This document shows, one piece after another, positions 1 to 8,799 of a stretch of 27,493 nt of DNA. The notes below the pieces were generated by a model, which did not search any database, had not been told where the DNA came from, and saw only the letters and a program-made list of their open reading frames with translations. A program made the translations under genes and the position numbers. Origin of the DNA: JBCBWG01 sp039186015. GTDB lineage: Bacteria; Pseudomonadota; Alphaproteobacteria; Rhizobiales; Hyphomicrobiaceae. Position 1 is the stretch's first letter; each line of letters opens with the position of its first letter. The stretch covers positions 1 through 27,493 of the forward strand of contig JBCDAH010000062.1 of the NCBI GenBank assembly GCA_039186015.1, read 5' to 3'.

Positions 1-1533
1 AACGGACTCGTTCAGATCTCCCGTGATGATGATGCCGTCGATCGGCGCGCGTATAATCGAATGCGAGAGCTTTCGGTCGACCAGGCGCAGCTTGGCGTCG
101 ATTTGCGCAATCTGGGCACGGGCGACCGCGACTTGGGCGAGCTTGTAGTCCGCGGTCGCGGCTTGCAATCGTGCCTCGTGCTCGCGGCGGTCGGCGACCA
201 GCCCGTCACGCTCCAAGCGAAGGTCAATGACGTCAAGCCTTGCCAGCACATCGCCCTTTCGAACGATATCGCCTGCGCGCCGTTCTGAACTCTCGAGATA
301 CCCGTCAAACGGAATGGATACCACGCGCCGCGGCCGTGCCTCGATGGCGGCCGGCGCAGCGACCTGGTAGGGCGCATCTACGACAATCGCCACCAAACAC
401 AGGCCAGCAATGGCGAGTGCCGCAAGCTTGCTGCGCACATGGCCGGCCCCAACCAATCGCCCGGCAAACTGCAACACTGCAGTACCGACCTTCACAAAGA
501 TCGAACGATCGTTCAGGCACTTTTCGTAGAGAACGGGGCCGATTAACGTTGCAATGGCCTCTAGCTGCGCCCGGTCGTCAGGGCGAAACGGTTTTGCCCT
601 TTGAAGCACCATGGCGCCGATGGTCTCGCCATGGGCCGTCAAGGGGAATGCGGCTGCCGCATGAACGTCATCCTGCAACTGCTGCGCGGCATGGACCGTA
701 ACATTCAAGTCCGCGGTGTCTGACGAAGTATCTGGCTGAGTATCTGGCGGTACGACAATCGTTGCCCGTTGATCCGCGGCTTCATCCATCGCGGCTTCGA
801 TGCGCCGCACAACCTCTGCGCGATTGTCGGCATGCACGGCGTGCGAGACCGCCACAACACGGGTTCGATGCCCACGCCGGATACCGATGCTTGCCCGGTC
901 GAGCGCAAACTTTTGAGCGAATTCAACTGCCAGAGCCGTTGCAGCACTTTGAAACCGACGTTTACTGAGTGTGGTTGCAAAGATTCGAATCGCCGCCGCG
1001 CCTTGATCATGTGTGATCCCGCCGGCCGTTGTGTGACCAAGCGCAGGGATACCGGACGCAGTGTTACCGTAAGCAGTGTCTCCGGGTGCATCATCGCGAT
1101 GGTCACGTCGATGCGGCCGCAGCCATCCCGCCCCCCATTCTAGTTGGCGTATTGCCGGCTTGAGTGCCGAACGCTCACCCGCGACTTCGACCACGACGAT
1201 CGCGATGACGGTGTCGCCAGATCTGATCGAATAGGCCACGCGCCAGTTTTTGCCGTCTTTGTCGGGTTCCACAACAGGGTCTTGCGACGACCGGGCGGCG
1301 TCAGCCAGTTCCCTGAATTTCTGCGTTGGCGTACGGCTCGACGGCGTTGCCGCGACCGGCCCGGCGAGTTTCGCATCGCCAGGTACGTTACGCCACAACG
1401 CCGCGGCGGTGCAGCCTTCCAGAAGCGAGGCCTGTATCGTCAGCCATGCGTTTTCAAAAGTTGTTGTATCGTCCGCCTTGTTCAGCGTGCGCCACAAAGA
1501 GTCCTCATCGTGCTGTCGCACATGTTCGTTCAT
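1..1533 (-). CDS. GAF domain-HlyD family periplasmic adaptor fusion (partial, runs off left edge)
   Basis: An open minus-strand frame runs from ATG at 1533 to the window edge (511 codons, no stop). The N-terminal third (residues about 1-160) is unassigned. Residues about 175-350 look like a GAF domain, including 'FPLTAHGETIGAMVLQRAKP' and a helix ending '...IATLIGPVLYEK'. A single hydrophobic helix follows at about 370-385 ('LAALAIAGLCLVAIVV'). The rest is a HlyD/membrane-fusion adaptor: a biotinyl-lipoyl half motif ('GDIVRKGDVLARLD'), a coiled-coil hairpin rich in Ala, Arg and Gln, then the second lipoyl half ('IRAPIDGIIITGDL'). This implies a cytoplasmic sensor-like domain tethered to a periplasmic export adaptor. 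Its transporter partners would lie left of the window. The start is uncertain because the frame stays open upstream and the ribosome site is weak. Confidence 0.82.
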   Translation of the reverse strand, partial: MNEHVRQHDEDSLWRTLNKADDTTTFENAWLTIQASLLEGCTAAALWRNVPGDAKLAGPVAATPSSRTPTQKFRELADAARSSQDPVVEPDKDGKNWRVAYSIRSGDTVIAIVVVEVAGERSALKPAIRQLEWGAGWLRPHRRDHRDDAPGDTAYGNTASGIPALGHTTAGGITHDQGAAAIRIFATTLSKRRFQSAATALAVEFAQKFALDRASIGIRRGHRTRVVAVSHAVHADNRAEVVRRIEAAMDEAADQRATIVVPPDTQPDTSSDTADLNVTVHAAQQLQDDVHAAAAFPLTAHGETIGAMVLQRAKPFRPDDRAQLEAIATLIGPVLYEKCLNDRSIFVKVGTAVLQFAGRLVGAGHVRSKLAALAIAGLCLVAIVVDAPYQVAAPAAIEARPRRVVSIPFDGYLESSERRAGDIVRKGDVLARLDVIDLRLERDGLVADRREHEARLQAATADYKLAQVAVARAQIAQIDAKLRLVDRKLSHSIIRAPIDGIIITGDLNESV

Positions 1534-1792
1534 GGTGCAGCCGTCCAACGCAAAGAGACGCTTACAGATCGTCTTTACTCGAATAAATAACCAGCTTTGT
1601 ACCTCATCTGCAAATGTTTGCTGTTGATCTGCGGGTTCCGGCGGAGGATTGGTGACCGGCTGACCACGCCACGTGCCGGCGGCCGTCTGCAGGCCGGCGA
1701 ATTGGCATGTTCTGTCATCGGGCCGAACGCTCGTACGCCGTTCTGCATTTTGGAGTTCCTGCCGACGGGCTCTCGTGCCACTCTCTCTTGCC

Positions 1793-2704
1793 ATGATCGA
1801 GAAGCTGGAACTCTTTCTTGCGCTCGCGAAAGAACGGCACTTTGGACGCGCTGCCGAAAGCGCCGGCGTATCACAACCGTCTTTGTCTGCCGCGATCAAG
1901 AGCTTGGAAGATGCGCTTGGCGTCGTACTGGTCAAGCGCGGCTCGCGGTTCCAAGGTTTTACACCGGAAGGTGAACGCGTTCTTGAGTGGGCTAGGCGTC
2001 TCGTCGGCGATGCGCGCGCGATGCGCGATGAAATCGACGCGATGACACGCGGGATCACAGGGCACTTGCGGCTTGGTGTGGTCCCGACGGCGCTGCCGTT
2101 CGTGACGGAGCTGACCGTGCCGTTCCTTGCGCGCCACGGCAGCTGTAGCGTCTCGGCTCACTCCCTGACGTCTGCAACGATCCTCTCGAAGATGGAAAAC
2201 CTCGAGCTCGATCTCGGCATCTCGTACATTGACAACGAGCCTGTTGGTAAATTCCAGACACTTCCGCTGTACACAGAGCGGTATGCGCTGCTTGTGTCGC
2301 CGAACCATAAGCTTGCGCGGCGGGCCAGCATTCCGTGGCGCGAGGCAACGACGCTTCCACTGTGTCTCTTGACCCCGGATATGCAGAACAGGCGGATTAT
2401 CGATCGGCACCTTACAGACGCGGGCGGTGCGCCGACGCCGACGTTCGAGTCGAACTCGCTGCTTTTGCTCGCGTCACACGTCCGCAGCGGCAAGTGGGTC
2501 TCGATTATTCCCTTCCGCCTTGCCGAAGCCCTGAGCCTCGCCGGTCATCTGCCAACAATCCCCCTGGTGGAGCCGAATGTTACCCACGACATCGGCCTGA
2601 TTGTTCCCGATCGCGAACCCTTCTCGCCGGTCACTGCCGCATTTGTTGCAACTGCACGGCGAGCCGTTGCGCAAATACCCGGTTCTGCCGCCCGGCAGGA
2701 TTGA
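1793..2704 (+). CDS. fdsR: LysR-family regulator of formate dehydrogenase (FdsR-like)
   Basis: This 303-residue protein has the usual LysR length. It has an N-terminal winged helix-turn-helix (residues about 1-60, with 'HFGRAAESAGVSQPSLSAAI') and a substrate-binding-like effector domain from about 90. It starts at ATG 1793, where the classic 'MIEKLELFLALAKERHFGRA' N-terminus begins. Upstream in-frame codons exist but encode nothing typical of the family, and no strong Shine-Dalgarno decides the start. It lies 87 bp before fdsG in the same direction, the position of fdsR-type regulators in characterised fds operons, so its target is inferred from location. A dyad with a T-N11-A core lies between the two genes. 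Confidence 0.85.
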   Translation: MIEKLELFLALAKERHFGRAAESAGVSQPSLSAAIKSLEDALGVVLVKRGSRFQGFTPEGERVLEWARRLVGDARAMRDEIDAMTRGITGHLRLGVVPTALPFVTELTVPFLARHGSCSVSAHSLTSATILSKMENLELDLGISYIDNEPVGKFQTLPLYTERYALLVSPNHKLARRASIPWREATTLPLCLLTPDMQNRRIIDRHLTDAGGAPTPTFESNSLLLLASHVRSGKWVSIIPFRLAEALSLAGHLPTIPLVEPNVTHDIGLIVPDREPFSPVTAAFVATARRAVAQIPGSAARQD

Positions 2705-2726
2705 TAGGATTTCGCTATCGCACAAC

Positions 2727-2745
2727 GGATCAAGCCGATTGATCC
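2727..2745 (+). promoter_or_regulatory. Candidate LysR operator upstream of fdsG
   Basis: The arms GGATCA (2727-2732) and TGATCC (2740-2745) are perfect inverted repeats separated by 7 nt. The dyad contains T(2730)-N11-A(2742) and reads ATC-N9-GAT, the usual shape of a LysR binding site. It lies 46 bp before the fdsG start, directly after fdsR. Binding by FdsR is inferred. Confidence 0.5.
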
Positions 2746-2769
2746 ATGACGCGTGCTCGCAGATCATTG

Positions 2770-2788
2770 TTTCTCCGGTTCGGAGAAA
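2770..2788 (+). promoter_or_regulatory. Hairpin enclosing the fdsG ribosome binding site
   Basis: TTTCTCCG (2770-2777), loop GTT, then CGGAGAAA (2781-2788) form a perfect 8-bp stem. The 3' arm contains the Shine-Dalgarno CGGAG (2781-2785), six bases before the fdsG ATG at 2792. If the stem forms in the mRNA, it hides the ribosome site of the first operon gene. No T-run follows, so it does not look like a terminator. The structure is seen in the sequence; the regulatory role is inferred. Confidence 0.5.
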
Positions 2789-2791
2789 AAA

Positions 2792-3265
2792 ATGACCAAT
2801 GTCGAACCCTGGAACGAGACACAGGCACGGGCAATTATTGAAGCGCATGCCGCACTGGATGGCGCGCTGCTCCCGATCCTGCATGCCATGAACGACCAGT
2901 TCGGCTACGTGCCGCGAGACGCAATCCCACTTATTGCCGATATGCTTAACCTGTCGCGCGCCGAGGTCCATGGCGTCGCGACGTTTTACCATGACTTCCG
3001 AACGGAACCGGCTGGCCGGTCCGTGATCAAGATTTGCCGCGCCGAGGCCTGTCAGGCGATGGGCTGCGAACCCTTGGTTGCGCGTGCCGAGTCCCAACTC
3101 GGCATCAGCTGCGGGGAGACCACGCCGGACGGCCGCATCAGCCTTCAGGCCGTATATTGCCTCGGGCTCTGTGCAACTGCGCCGGCTGCGATGATTGAAG
3201 ACCGGGTCGTGGGCCGCCTCACGGACGAGAAACTCGAACACCTGCTCTTGGAGAGTGGGCGATGA
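2792..3265 (+). CDS. fdsG: NAD-dependent formate dehydrogenase gamma subunit FdsG
   Basis: A NuoE/HoxE-like thioredoxin-fold [2Fe-2S] subunit of 157 residues, the normal size. The four cluster cysteines are visible: C82 and C87 ('CRAEACQAMGC') and C123 and C127 ('CLGLC'). The N-terminus has the NuoE helical bundle with 'LLPILHAMNDQFGYVP' and 'VHGVATFYHDF'. In the FdsABG enzyme this cluster lies off the FMN site next to FdsB, in the cytoplasm. The start at 2792 is set by CGGAG at 2781-2785; an upstream in-frame codon lacks family similarity. Its stop overlaps the fdsB start by four bases. Confidence 0.95.
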   Translation: MTNVEPWNETQARAIIEAHAALDGALLPILHAMNDQFGYVPRDAIPLIADMLNLSRAEVHGVATFYHDFRTEPAGRSVIKICRAEACQAMGCEPLVARAESQLGISCGETTPDGRISLQAVYCLGLCATAPAAMIEDRVVGRLTDEKLEHLLLESGR

Positions 3266-4836
3266 CGGTAAAGATATTCGTTCCAACAGACGCCGCGGCT
3301 CTCTCGGTCGGAGCCGATACTGTCGCACGGGCAATTGTGGTCGAGGCCACGCGTTTGGGCGCAGATGTCGATGTGCGTCGCACAAGTTCCCGCGGTCTGC
3401 TCTGGCTGGAGCCGCTCGTCGAGGTTGCGGTTGGCGCGGCGCGCTTAGGTTTTGGCCCAGTAACACCGGATGACGTCGCCGACCTTGCAGCGGCCGGGTT
3501 GTTCGATCCGCAACGCGTCGCACACATCGCCCACCACCTTGCCATTGGAAACGTTGAGAAACACCCGTTCCTTTCCCGTCAAACGCGGCTGACGTTTGCA
3601 CGCGCCGGCCTGACCGAGGCGCTCTCTCTTGATGACTATCGCAATACCGGTGGCCTCAGAGGCTTGGAACGGGCACTGTCGCTCGGCCCCAAACAGGTGA
3701 TCGAAGACGTCATCGCGTCCGGCCTGCGGGGGCGCGGTGGCGCCGGGTTTCCCACGGGCATCAAATGGAAAACTGTTGGCGCAACGTCGGCTGCGCAAAA
3801 GTACATCGTCTGCAACGCTGATGAAGGCGACAGCGGCACGTTCGCCGACCGCATGCTGATGGAAGGCGACCCGTTCGCGCTGATTGAGGGAATGACAATT
3901 GCCGCGCTGGCCGTTGGCGCGACCAAAGGCTTGATCTACGTGCGCTCGGAGTATCCCCACGCCATCGCGACGCTGCATAAAGCACTCGCGACCGCCCGCA
4001 CTGCCGGCCTACTCGGACACAGCGTCGCCGACAGCGGCGTGCCGTTCGATATCGACGTGCGGGTTGGCGCCGGATCCTATGTCTGCGGTGAAGAAACCGC
4101 GATGCTGGATAGCCTGGAGGGGAAACGCGGCGTCGTCCGAGCCAAGCCGCCGTTACCGGCCCATGCCGGCCTGTTCGGACGCCCGACGGTGGTCAACAAC
4201 GTCCTTTCGCTAGCGGCGACACCGCACATCCTCGCAGACGGCGCAGACAGTTACGCAAGTCTGGGCACGGATCGCTCGTGCGGAACGATGCCGATTCAGC
4301 TCGCGGGCAACATCAAGCACGGCGGACTGTTCGAGGCGGCATTCGGGCTCACGCTAGGTCAACTCGTTGACGATATCGGTGGCGGTACGGCGAGCGGTCG
4401 TCCCGTCAAAGCTGTGCAGGTTGGCGGGCCGCTCGGGGCCTACTTCCCGGTATCGCTGTTTGATACGCTGTTCGACTACGAAGCCTTTGCGGCACGAGAC
4501 GGCCTGATCGGCCATGGCGGCATCGTCGTGTTCGACGATACGGCCGACATGGCGCGCCAGGCGCGGTTTGCTTTTGAGTTTTGCGCCATCGAGAGCTGCG
4601 GCAAGTGCACACCTTGCCGGATCGGCGCCGTACGCGGCGCGGAGACAATCGATAAAGTCATGCGCGGGACTGACGTGGACGACAATCTCGCGTTGATCGA
4701 CGACCTTTGTGACACAATGAAACTCGGCTCGCTCTGCGCACTCGGTGGGTTCACACCGTATCCGGTCCGCAGTGCCATTCAGCATTTTCCCGAAGACTTT
4801 CGCCGAGATCATCGGCGTTTCATAGCCGCGGAGTGA
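3262..4836 (+). CDS. fdsB: NAD-dependent formate dehydrogenase beta subunit FdsB
   Basis: A NuoF-like diaphorase subunit of 524 residues. An N-terminal degenerate thioredoxin-like domain (about 1-110) precedes the NuoF core. The FMN/NAD site appears as 'GRGGAGFPTGIKWKT' (from about residue 158), with a further flavin/NADH segment at 'GAGSYVCGEETAMLDSLEG'. The 4Fe-4S ligands are C446, C449 and C452 ('ESCGKCTPC') plus C492 ('GSLCALGG'), so the cluster set is complete. The subunit passes electrons from FdsA to NAD+. ATG at 3262 overlaps the fdsG stop (ATGA), which points to coupled translation. Its last bases abut fdsA. Confidence 0.95.
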   Translation: MTVKIFVPTDAAALSVGADTVARAIVVEATRLGADVDVRRTSSRGLLWLEPLVEVAVGAARLGFGPVTPDDVADLAAAGLFDPQRVAHIAHHLAIGNVEKHPFLSRQTRLTFARAGLTEALSLDDYRNTGGLRGLERALSLGPKQVIEDVIASGLRGRGGAGFPTGIKWKTVGATSAAQKYIVCNADEGDSGTFADRMLMEGDPFALIEGMTIAALAVGATKGLIYVRSEYPHAIATLHKALATARTAGLLGHSVADSGVPFDIDVRVGAGSYVCGEETAMLDSLEGKRGVVRAKPPLPAHAGLFGRPTVVNNVLSLAATPHILADGADSYASLGTDRSCGTMPIQLAGNIKHGGLFEAAFGLTLGQLVDDIGGGTASGRPVKAVQVGGPLGAYFPVSLFDTLFDYEAFAARDGLIGHGGIVVFDDTADMARQARFAFEFCAIESCGKCTPCRIGAVRGAETIDKVMRGTDVDDNLALIDDLCDTMKLGSLCALGGFTPYPVRSAIQHFPEDFRRDHRRFIAAE

Positions 4837-4841
4837 GGACC

Positions 4842-7727
4842 ATGAGCCTCGTCACAGAAATTGACTACGGCACACCGCCTTCGCAATCGCCAGAGACCGT
4901 GACGCTGACGATTGATGGGCGGGAAATCACGGTTCCGGCGGGCACGTCGATTATGCGTGCGGCGCGTGAATTGGGCACAAGCATTCCCAAGTTGTGCGCA
5001 ACCGACAGTGTCGCGGCCTTCGGGTCCTGCCGCCTGTGTCTTGTCGAAATCGACGGGCGATCGGGAACGCCGGCCTCTTGCACAACGCCCGTCGCCGACG
5101 GCCTCGTCGTGCGGACCCAGACATCGCGCCTTCACAAACTGCGCCGCGGCGTTATGGAACTCTACATTTCGGACCATCCGTTGGACTGCTTGACGTGCGC
5201 AGCGAACGGCGACTGCGAGTTACAGGATATGGCGGGGGCCGTCGGGCTCCGCGACGTGCGCTACGGCTACGCCGGCGAAAACCATGTGTTTGCGGAGAAC
5301 GGCGCCGAACCGAACGCGCACTGGATGCCAAAGGACGAGTCCAACCCATACTTCTCTTATGACCCGTCGAAATGCATCGTGTGCAGCCGCTGTGTCCGCG
5401 CGTGCGAAGAGGTTCAAGGCACGTTCGCACTCACGATTTCCGATCGCGGTTTCGACAGCCGCGTTTCGGCCGGCATGGCGGAGTCGTTTCTCGACAGCGA
5501 GTGTGTCTCGTGCGGTGCCTGCGTCCAGGCCTGCCCGACGGCCACGCTTCAAGAGAAGTCGGTGATCGAAGCCGGACTGCCTGAGCGCTCCGTCGTGACG
5601 ACGTGTGCGTACTGCGGCGTCGGCTGCGCTTTTAAGGCCGAGGTGCGCGGGGAAGAGGTCGTCCGCATGGTGCCCTACCGAGACGGCAAGGCGAACCGTG
5701 GCCATTCGTGTGTCAAAGGTCGCTTTGCGTGGGGCTACGCCACCCATCGCGAGCGCATATTGACCCCGATGGTGCGTGAGTCTATTGCGGACCCCTGGCG
5801 TGAGACGACGTGGAACGACGCCATCGCCCGGGTCGCAAGCCGCTTCAAACGGGTTGTTGCGGAGCACGGTACTACGGCCGTCGGCGGGATCACGTCGTCG
5901 CGCTGTACCAACGAAGAGACATTCCTGGTCCAGAAGTTCATTCGCGCGGCCTTCGGTGTCAACAATGTCGATACCTGCGCACGCGTCTGTCATTCGCCGA
6001 CCGGGTACGGTCTCAAGACAACCTTTGGCACGTCGGCGGGAACGCAAGATTTCGACTCGGTCGAGCACAGCGACGTCATCATCGTCATCGGTGCCAATCC
6101 GACCGACGGTCATCCCGTTTTTGCAAGCCGCATGAAAAAGCGGCTGCGGGCCGGTGCCAAGCTGATCGTTATTGATCCGCGCAAAATCGACCTCGTCCGG
6201 TCTGCGCGTGTTGAAGCGTCCCACCATCTGGCGCTGAAGCCCGGCACCAATGTCGCGGTCCTTAATGCCCTCGCCCATACCATTGTGACTGAGGGGCTTG
6301 TCGACTCCGCCTTTGTCGCAGAGCGGTGCGACCCGGACGCCTATGCGGCGTGGGCTGCGTTCGTTTCCGACACGCGCAATTCGCCGGAAGCACTCGCAGA
6401 GCATTCCGGCGTGCCGGCATCTAAGCTACGGGCAGCAGCACGCTTGTTTGCGACCAGTGGCAACGGTGCAATCTACTATGGGCTCGGCGTGACCGAACAC
6501 AGCCAGGGGTCGACGACCGTTATGGCGATTGCGAACCTCGCCATGGCAACCGGCAATCTCGGCCGCCCCGGAGTCGGTGTCAATCCGCTGCGCGGACAGA
6601 ATAACGTGCAAGGTGCATGCGACATGGGCTCGTTTCCCCATGAGCTGTCCGGCTACCGCCATATCTCGGACGAAGCGACACGAGAGCTGTTCGAAGCGGA
6701 CTGGGGCGTGCAACTGAGCCCGGAACCCGGGCTGCGCATTCCGAACATGCTCGATGCGGCCGTCGACGGGACGTTCAAGGCGATCTACATTCAGGGCGAG
6801 GACATTCTTCAGTCGGATCCGAACACGCGGCACGTCGCAGAAGGCCTTGCGGCGATGGACTGCGTCGTCGTTCAGGATCTTTTTTTGAATGAAACGGCGA
6901 ACTACGCTCACGTCTTTCTGCCCGGCTCCACGTTCCTCGAAAAGGACGGCACATTCACCAATGCGGAGCGGCGCATTCAGCTTGTCCGCAAGGTCATGAC
7001 ACCGCGCAACGGCTATGCCGATTGGGAGATCACGCAACTGCTGGCCCAGGCTATGGGCCTCGGTTGGGACTATCGCCACCCGAGCGAGATCATGGCGGAG
7101 ATTGCGCGCCTGACCCCGACGTTTGCAGACGTGACTTATGAGAAGATCGACGCGCTCGGGTCGGTGCAGTGGCCGTGTAACGCGGCGCACCCGACAGGTA
7201 CGCCGGTGATGCACGAGGCCGGTTTCGCCCATGGCGCAGGCAAGTTCATGCTGACCGAGTATGTGCCGACCGATGAAAAGACAGGGCCGCGCTTTCCGTT
7301 GCTTCTGACGACCGGGCGCATTCTTTCGCAATACAACGTCGGCGCCCAGACGCGGCGCACGGCAAATGTTGTTTGGCACGAGGAAGACCGGCTGGAGATC
7401 AACCCGCACGATGCCGAACAACGCGGCATTAATGACGGTGATTGGGTGAAAATTGCGAGCCGGGCAGGAGAAACGGCCCTGAGAGCGCTGGTGACGGAGC
7501 GCGTTGCGCCAGGCGTCGTTTACACCACGTTCCATCACCCGCTGACACAAGCCAACGTTGTCACGACGGAGTTCTCCGACTGGGCAACGAATTGTCCGGA
7601 GTACAAAGTTACGGCCGTGCAGATCTCACCGTCCAACGGCCCCACCGACTATCAAGTGGACTACGTGCGGGAGACGGAGCAGCGCCGCCGGATTGTTCGG
7701 GAACCGGCTGGTGCAGATGCGGGATAA
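4842..7727 (+). CDS. fdsA: NAD-dependent formate dehydrogenase alpha (catalytic) subunit FdsA
   Basis: A 961-residue molybdenum (bis-MGD) formate dehydrogenase. From the N-terminus it has a NuoG-like [2Fe-2S] ferredoxin domain (C52, C63, C66, C80), a His-ligated 4Fe-4S site (H112, C116, C119, C125) and two further 4Fe-4S motifs (C178/181/184/188 and C221/224/227/231). The molybdopterin domain carries its own 4Fe-4S cluster (C255, C258, C262, C290). The molybdenum ligand is Cys383 in 'CARVCHSPTGYG', so this is the cysteine, not selenocysteine, form. 'GVTEHSQGS' and 'RGQNNVQGACDMG' are typical of the family. ATG 4842 was chosen; a GTG at 4833 overlapping the fdsB stop would add three residues. 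Confidence 0.97.
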   Translation: MSLVTEIDYGTPPSQSPETVTLTIDGREITVPAGTSIMRAARELGTSIPKLCATDSVAAFGSCRLCLVEIDGRSGTPASCTTPVADGLVVRTQTSRLHKLRRGVMELYISDHPLDCLTCAANGDCELQDMAGAVGLRDVRYGYAGENHVFAENGAEPNAHWMPKDESNPYFSYDPSKCIVCSRCVRACEEVQGTFALTISDRGFDSRVSAGMAESFLDSECVSCGACVQACPTATLQEKSVIEAGLPERSVVTTCAYCGVGCAFKAEVRGEEVVRMVPYRDGKANRGHSCVKGRFAWGYATHRERILTPMVRESIADPWRETTWNDAIARVASRFKRVVAEHGTTAVGGITSSRCTNEETFLVQKFIRAAFGVNNVDTCARVCHSPTGYGLKTTFGTSAGTQDFDSVEHSDVIIVIGANPTDGHPVFASRMKKRLRAGAKLIVIDPRKIDLVRSARVEASHHLALKPGTNVAVLNALAHTIVTEGLVDSAFVAERCDPDAYAAWAAFVSDTRNSPEALAEHSGVPASKLRAAARLFATSGNGAIYYGLGVTEHSQGSTTVMAIANLAMATGNLGRPGVGVNPLRGQNNVQGACDMGSFPHELSGYRHISDEATRELFEADWGVQLSPEPGLRIPNMLDAAVDGTFKAIYIQGEDILQSDPNTRHVAEGLAAMDCVVVQDLFLNETANYAHVFLPGSTFLEKDGTFTNAERRIQLVRKVMTPRNGYADWEITQLLAQAMGLGWDYRHPSEIMAEIARLTPTFADVTYEKIDALGSVQWPCNAAHPTGTPVMHEAGFAHGAGKFMLTEYVPTDEKTGPRFPLLLTTGRILSQYNVGAQTRRTANVVWHEEDRLEINPHDAEQRGINDGDWVKIASRAGETALRALVTERVAPGVVYTTFHHPLTQANVVTTEFSDWATNCPEYKVTAVQISPSNGPTDYQVDYVRETEQRRRIVREPAGADAG

Positions 7728-7731
7728 TCCG

Positions 7732-8571
7732 ATGATGACGGGTGCGCGGCGTGTGCGCTCGCTCAAGCGCACGACATCGAAATTGATCCCACATATCCGG
7801 CATGTTCCGGAAGAAGTCCCTTGTGCCTTCGTGTACAACGGAACAACCCATGCGGTGATGTTGGCCTCTCCGACGGACTTGGAGGCCTTCGCACTGGGGT
7901 TCACCCTCAGCGAGGGTATCGCGACCTCTCGCCAAGACATCGAGAGCGTTGAGATCGTCACGCACGACGCCGGCATCGAGTTGCGATTGTGGTTGACGAC
8001 CGAGCCTGCGGACCAGCTTGCATCGCGCCGTCGCTTCATGGCCGGGCCGACAGGATGCGGCCTGTGCGGTATCGAGAGCCTTGAAGCGGCGATCCCGCAC
8101 TGTCCCAAGGTTCCTGCAGGCCTGACAACGCACATCGACGAGATTGCGCAGGCGGTTGCGGCCTTGGCGCCGGCGCAGGCCCTTAATCGCCAAACCTACG
8201 CCGTCCACGCCGCCGGCTTCTGGACGAGAGATGAGGGCTTGGTCGCGATTGCCGAAGATGTCGGGCGGCACAACGCCTTGGACAAACTCATCGGGCATCT
8301 CGTGCCTCAGGGCACGGCATTCGCTGACGGCATCCTGGTTATGACCAGCAGGGTATCCGTCGAATTGATCCAGAAGGCCGCGCGGGTTGGCATGCCAGTC
8401 ATTGCCGCCGTTTCGGCCCCAACGCATCTGGCGATTATGGCATCCGATGCTGCAGGTATGACACTGGTTGCGATTGCGCGGGACGACGCGTTTGAGGTCT
8501 TTACACACGGCCATCGCATTCGGGACTTGCGCAGCGTTGCGGCCTGCGAGAGTGATAACCATGGAGCATGA
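7732..8571 (+). CDS. fdsC: FdhD-family formate dehydrogenase maturation factor FdsC
   Basis: An FdhD homologue of about 279 residues. FdhD-type proteins bind bis-MGD and sulfurate it before insertion into formate dehydrogenase. The conserved cysteine pair is C109 and C112 in 'GCGLCGIESL'. The family signatures 'TLSEGI', 'AEDVGRHNALDKLIG' and 'TSRVSVELIQKAARVGMPVI' are present. Start choice is open: ATG 7717 overlaps the end of fdsA by 11 bases, and ATG 7732 or 7735 sits behind a GGGA. The fdsC-after-fdsA position matches characterised fdsGBACD operons. Its stop overlaps the fdsD start by 11 bases. Confidence 0.93.
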   Translation: MMTGARRVRSLKRTTSKLIPHIRHVPEEVPCAFVYNGTTHAVMLASPTDLEAFALGFTLSEGIATSRQDIESVEIVTHDAGIELRLWLTTEPADQLASRRRFMAGPTGCGLCGIESLEAAIPHCPKVPAGLTTHIDEIAQAVAALAPAQALNRQTYAVHAAGFWTRDEGLVAIAEDVGRHNALDKLIGHLVPQGTAFADGILVMTSRVSVELIQKAARVGMPVIAAVSAPTHLAIMASDAAGMTLVAIARDDAFEVFTHGHRIRDLRSVAACESDNHGA

Positions 8572-8773
8572 GAAACTCGTCACGATGGCGAACCAGATCG
8601 CGCGGTTCTTTCTGGCGCAGGGGCCCGAACGTGCTGTTGAACAAACTGCTGATCATCTTCAGAAGTTCTGGGACCCGCGCATGCGCCACCAGATCCGCCA
8701 ACATCTGGCAAGCGGTGGCGACGGCCTCGATCCCGTCGCAAAAGACGCAGTAGCCAACTTACCTGCGACTTAG
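8561..8773 (+). CDS. fdsD: Formate dehydrogenase delta subunit FdsD
   Basis: A 70-residue protein with the FdsD-family pattern 'LVTMANQIARFF', 'HLQKFWDPRMRHQI' and a Pro/Ala-rich tail. FdsD is a small protein of fds operons that associates with the enzyme or its assembly. ATG 8561 lies inside the end of fdsC (11-base overlap). A longer upstream in-frame extension lacks family similarity. This is the last gene of the operon. Confidence 0.92.
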   Translation: MEHEKLVTMANQIARFFLAQGPERAVEQTADHLQKFWDPRMRHQIRQHLASGGDGLDPVAKDAVANLPAT

Positions 8774-8799
8774 GGGGAGTCGTCTTACGTGCGCTGTTC

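Noticed and set aside
1144..1627. Plus-strand open frames over 1144-1627
   Set aside because: They lie opposite the GAF-HlyD gene, which has recognisable domains in its own frame.
2474..3601. Long minus-strand open frame of 375 codons opposite fdsR and fdsG
   Set aside because: It lies opposite two well-supported genes, its translation resembles no known protein family I recognise, and it is explained by the codon bias of the plus-strand genes.
5220..6404. Long minus-strand open frames opposite fdsA (also 6426-7550)
   Set aside because: Antisense shadow of the high-GC fdsA coding frame; the translations are low-complexity and match no family.
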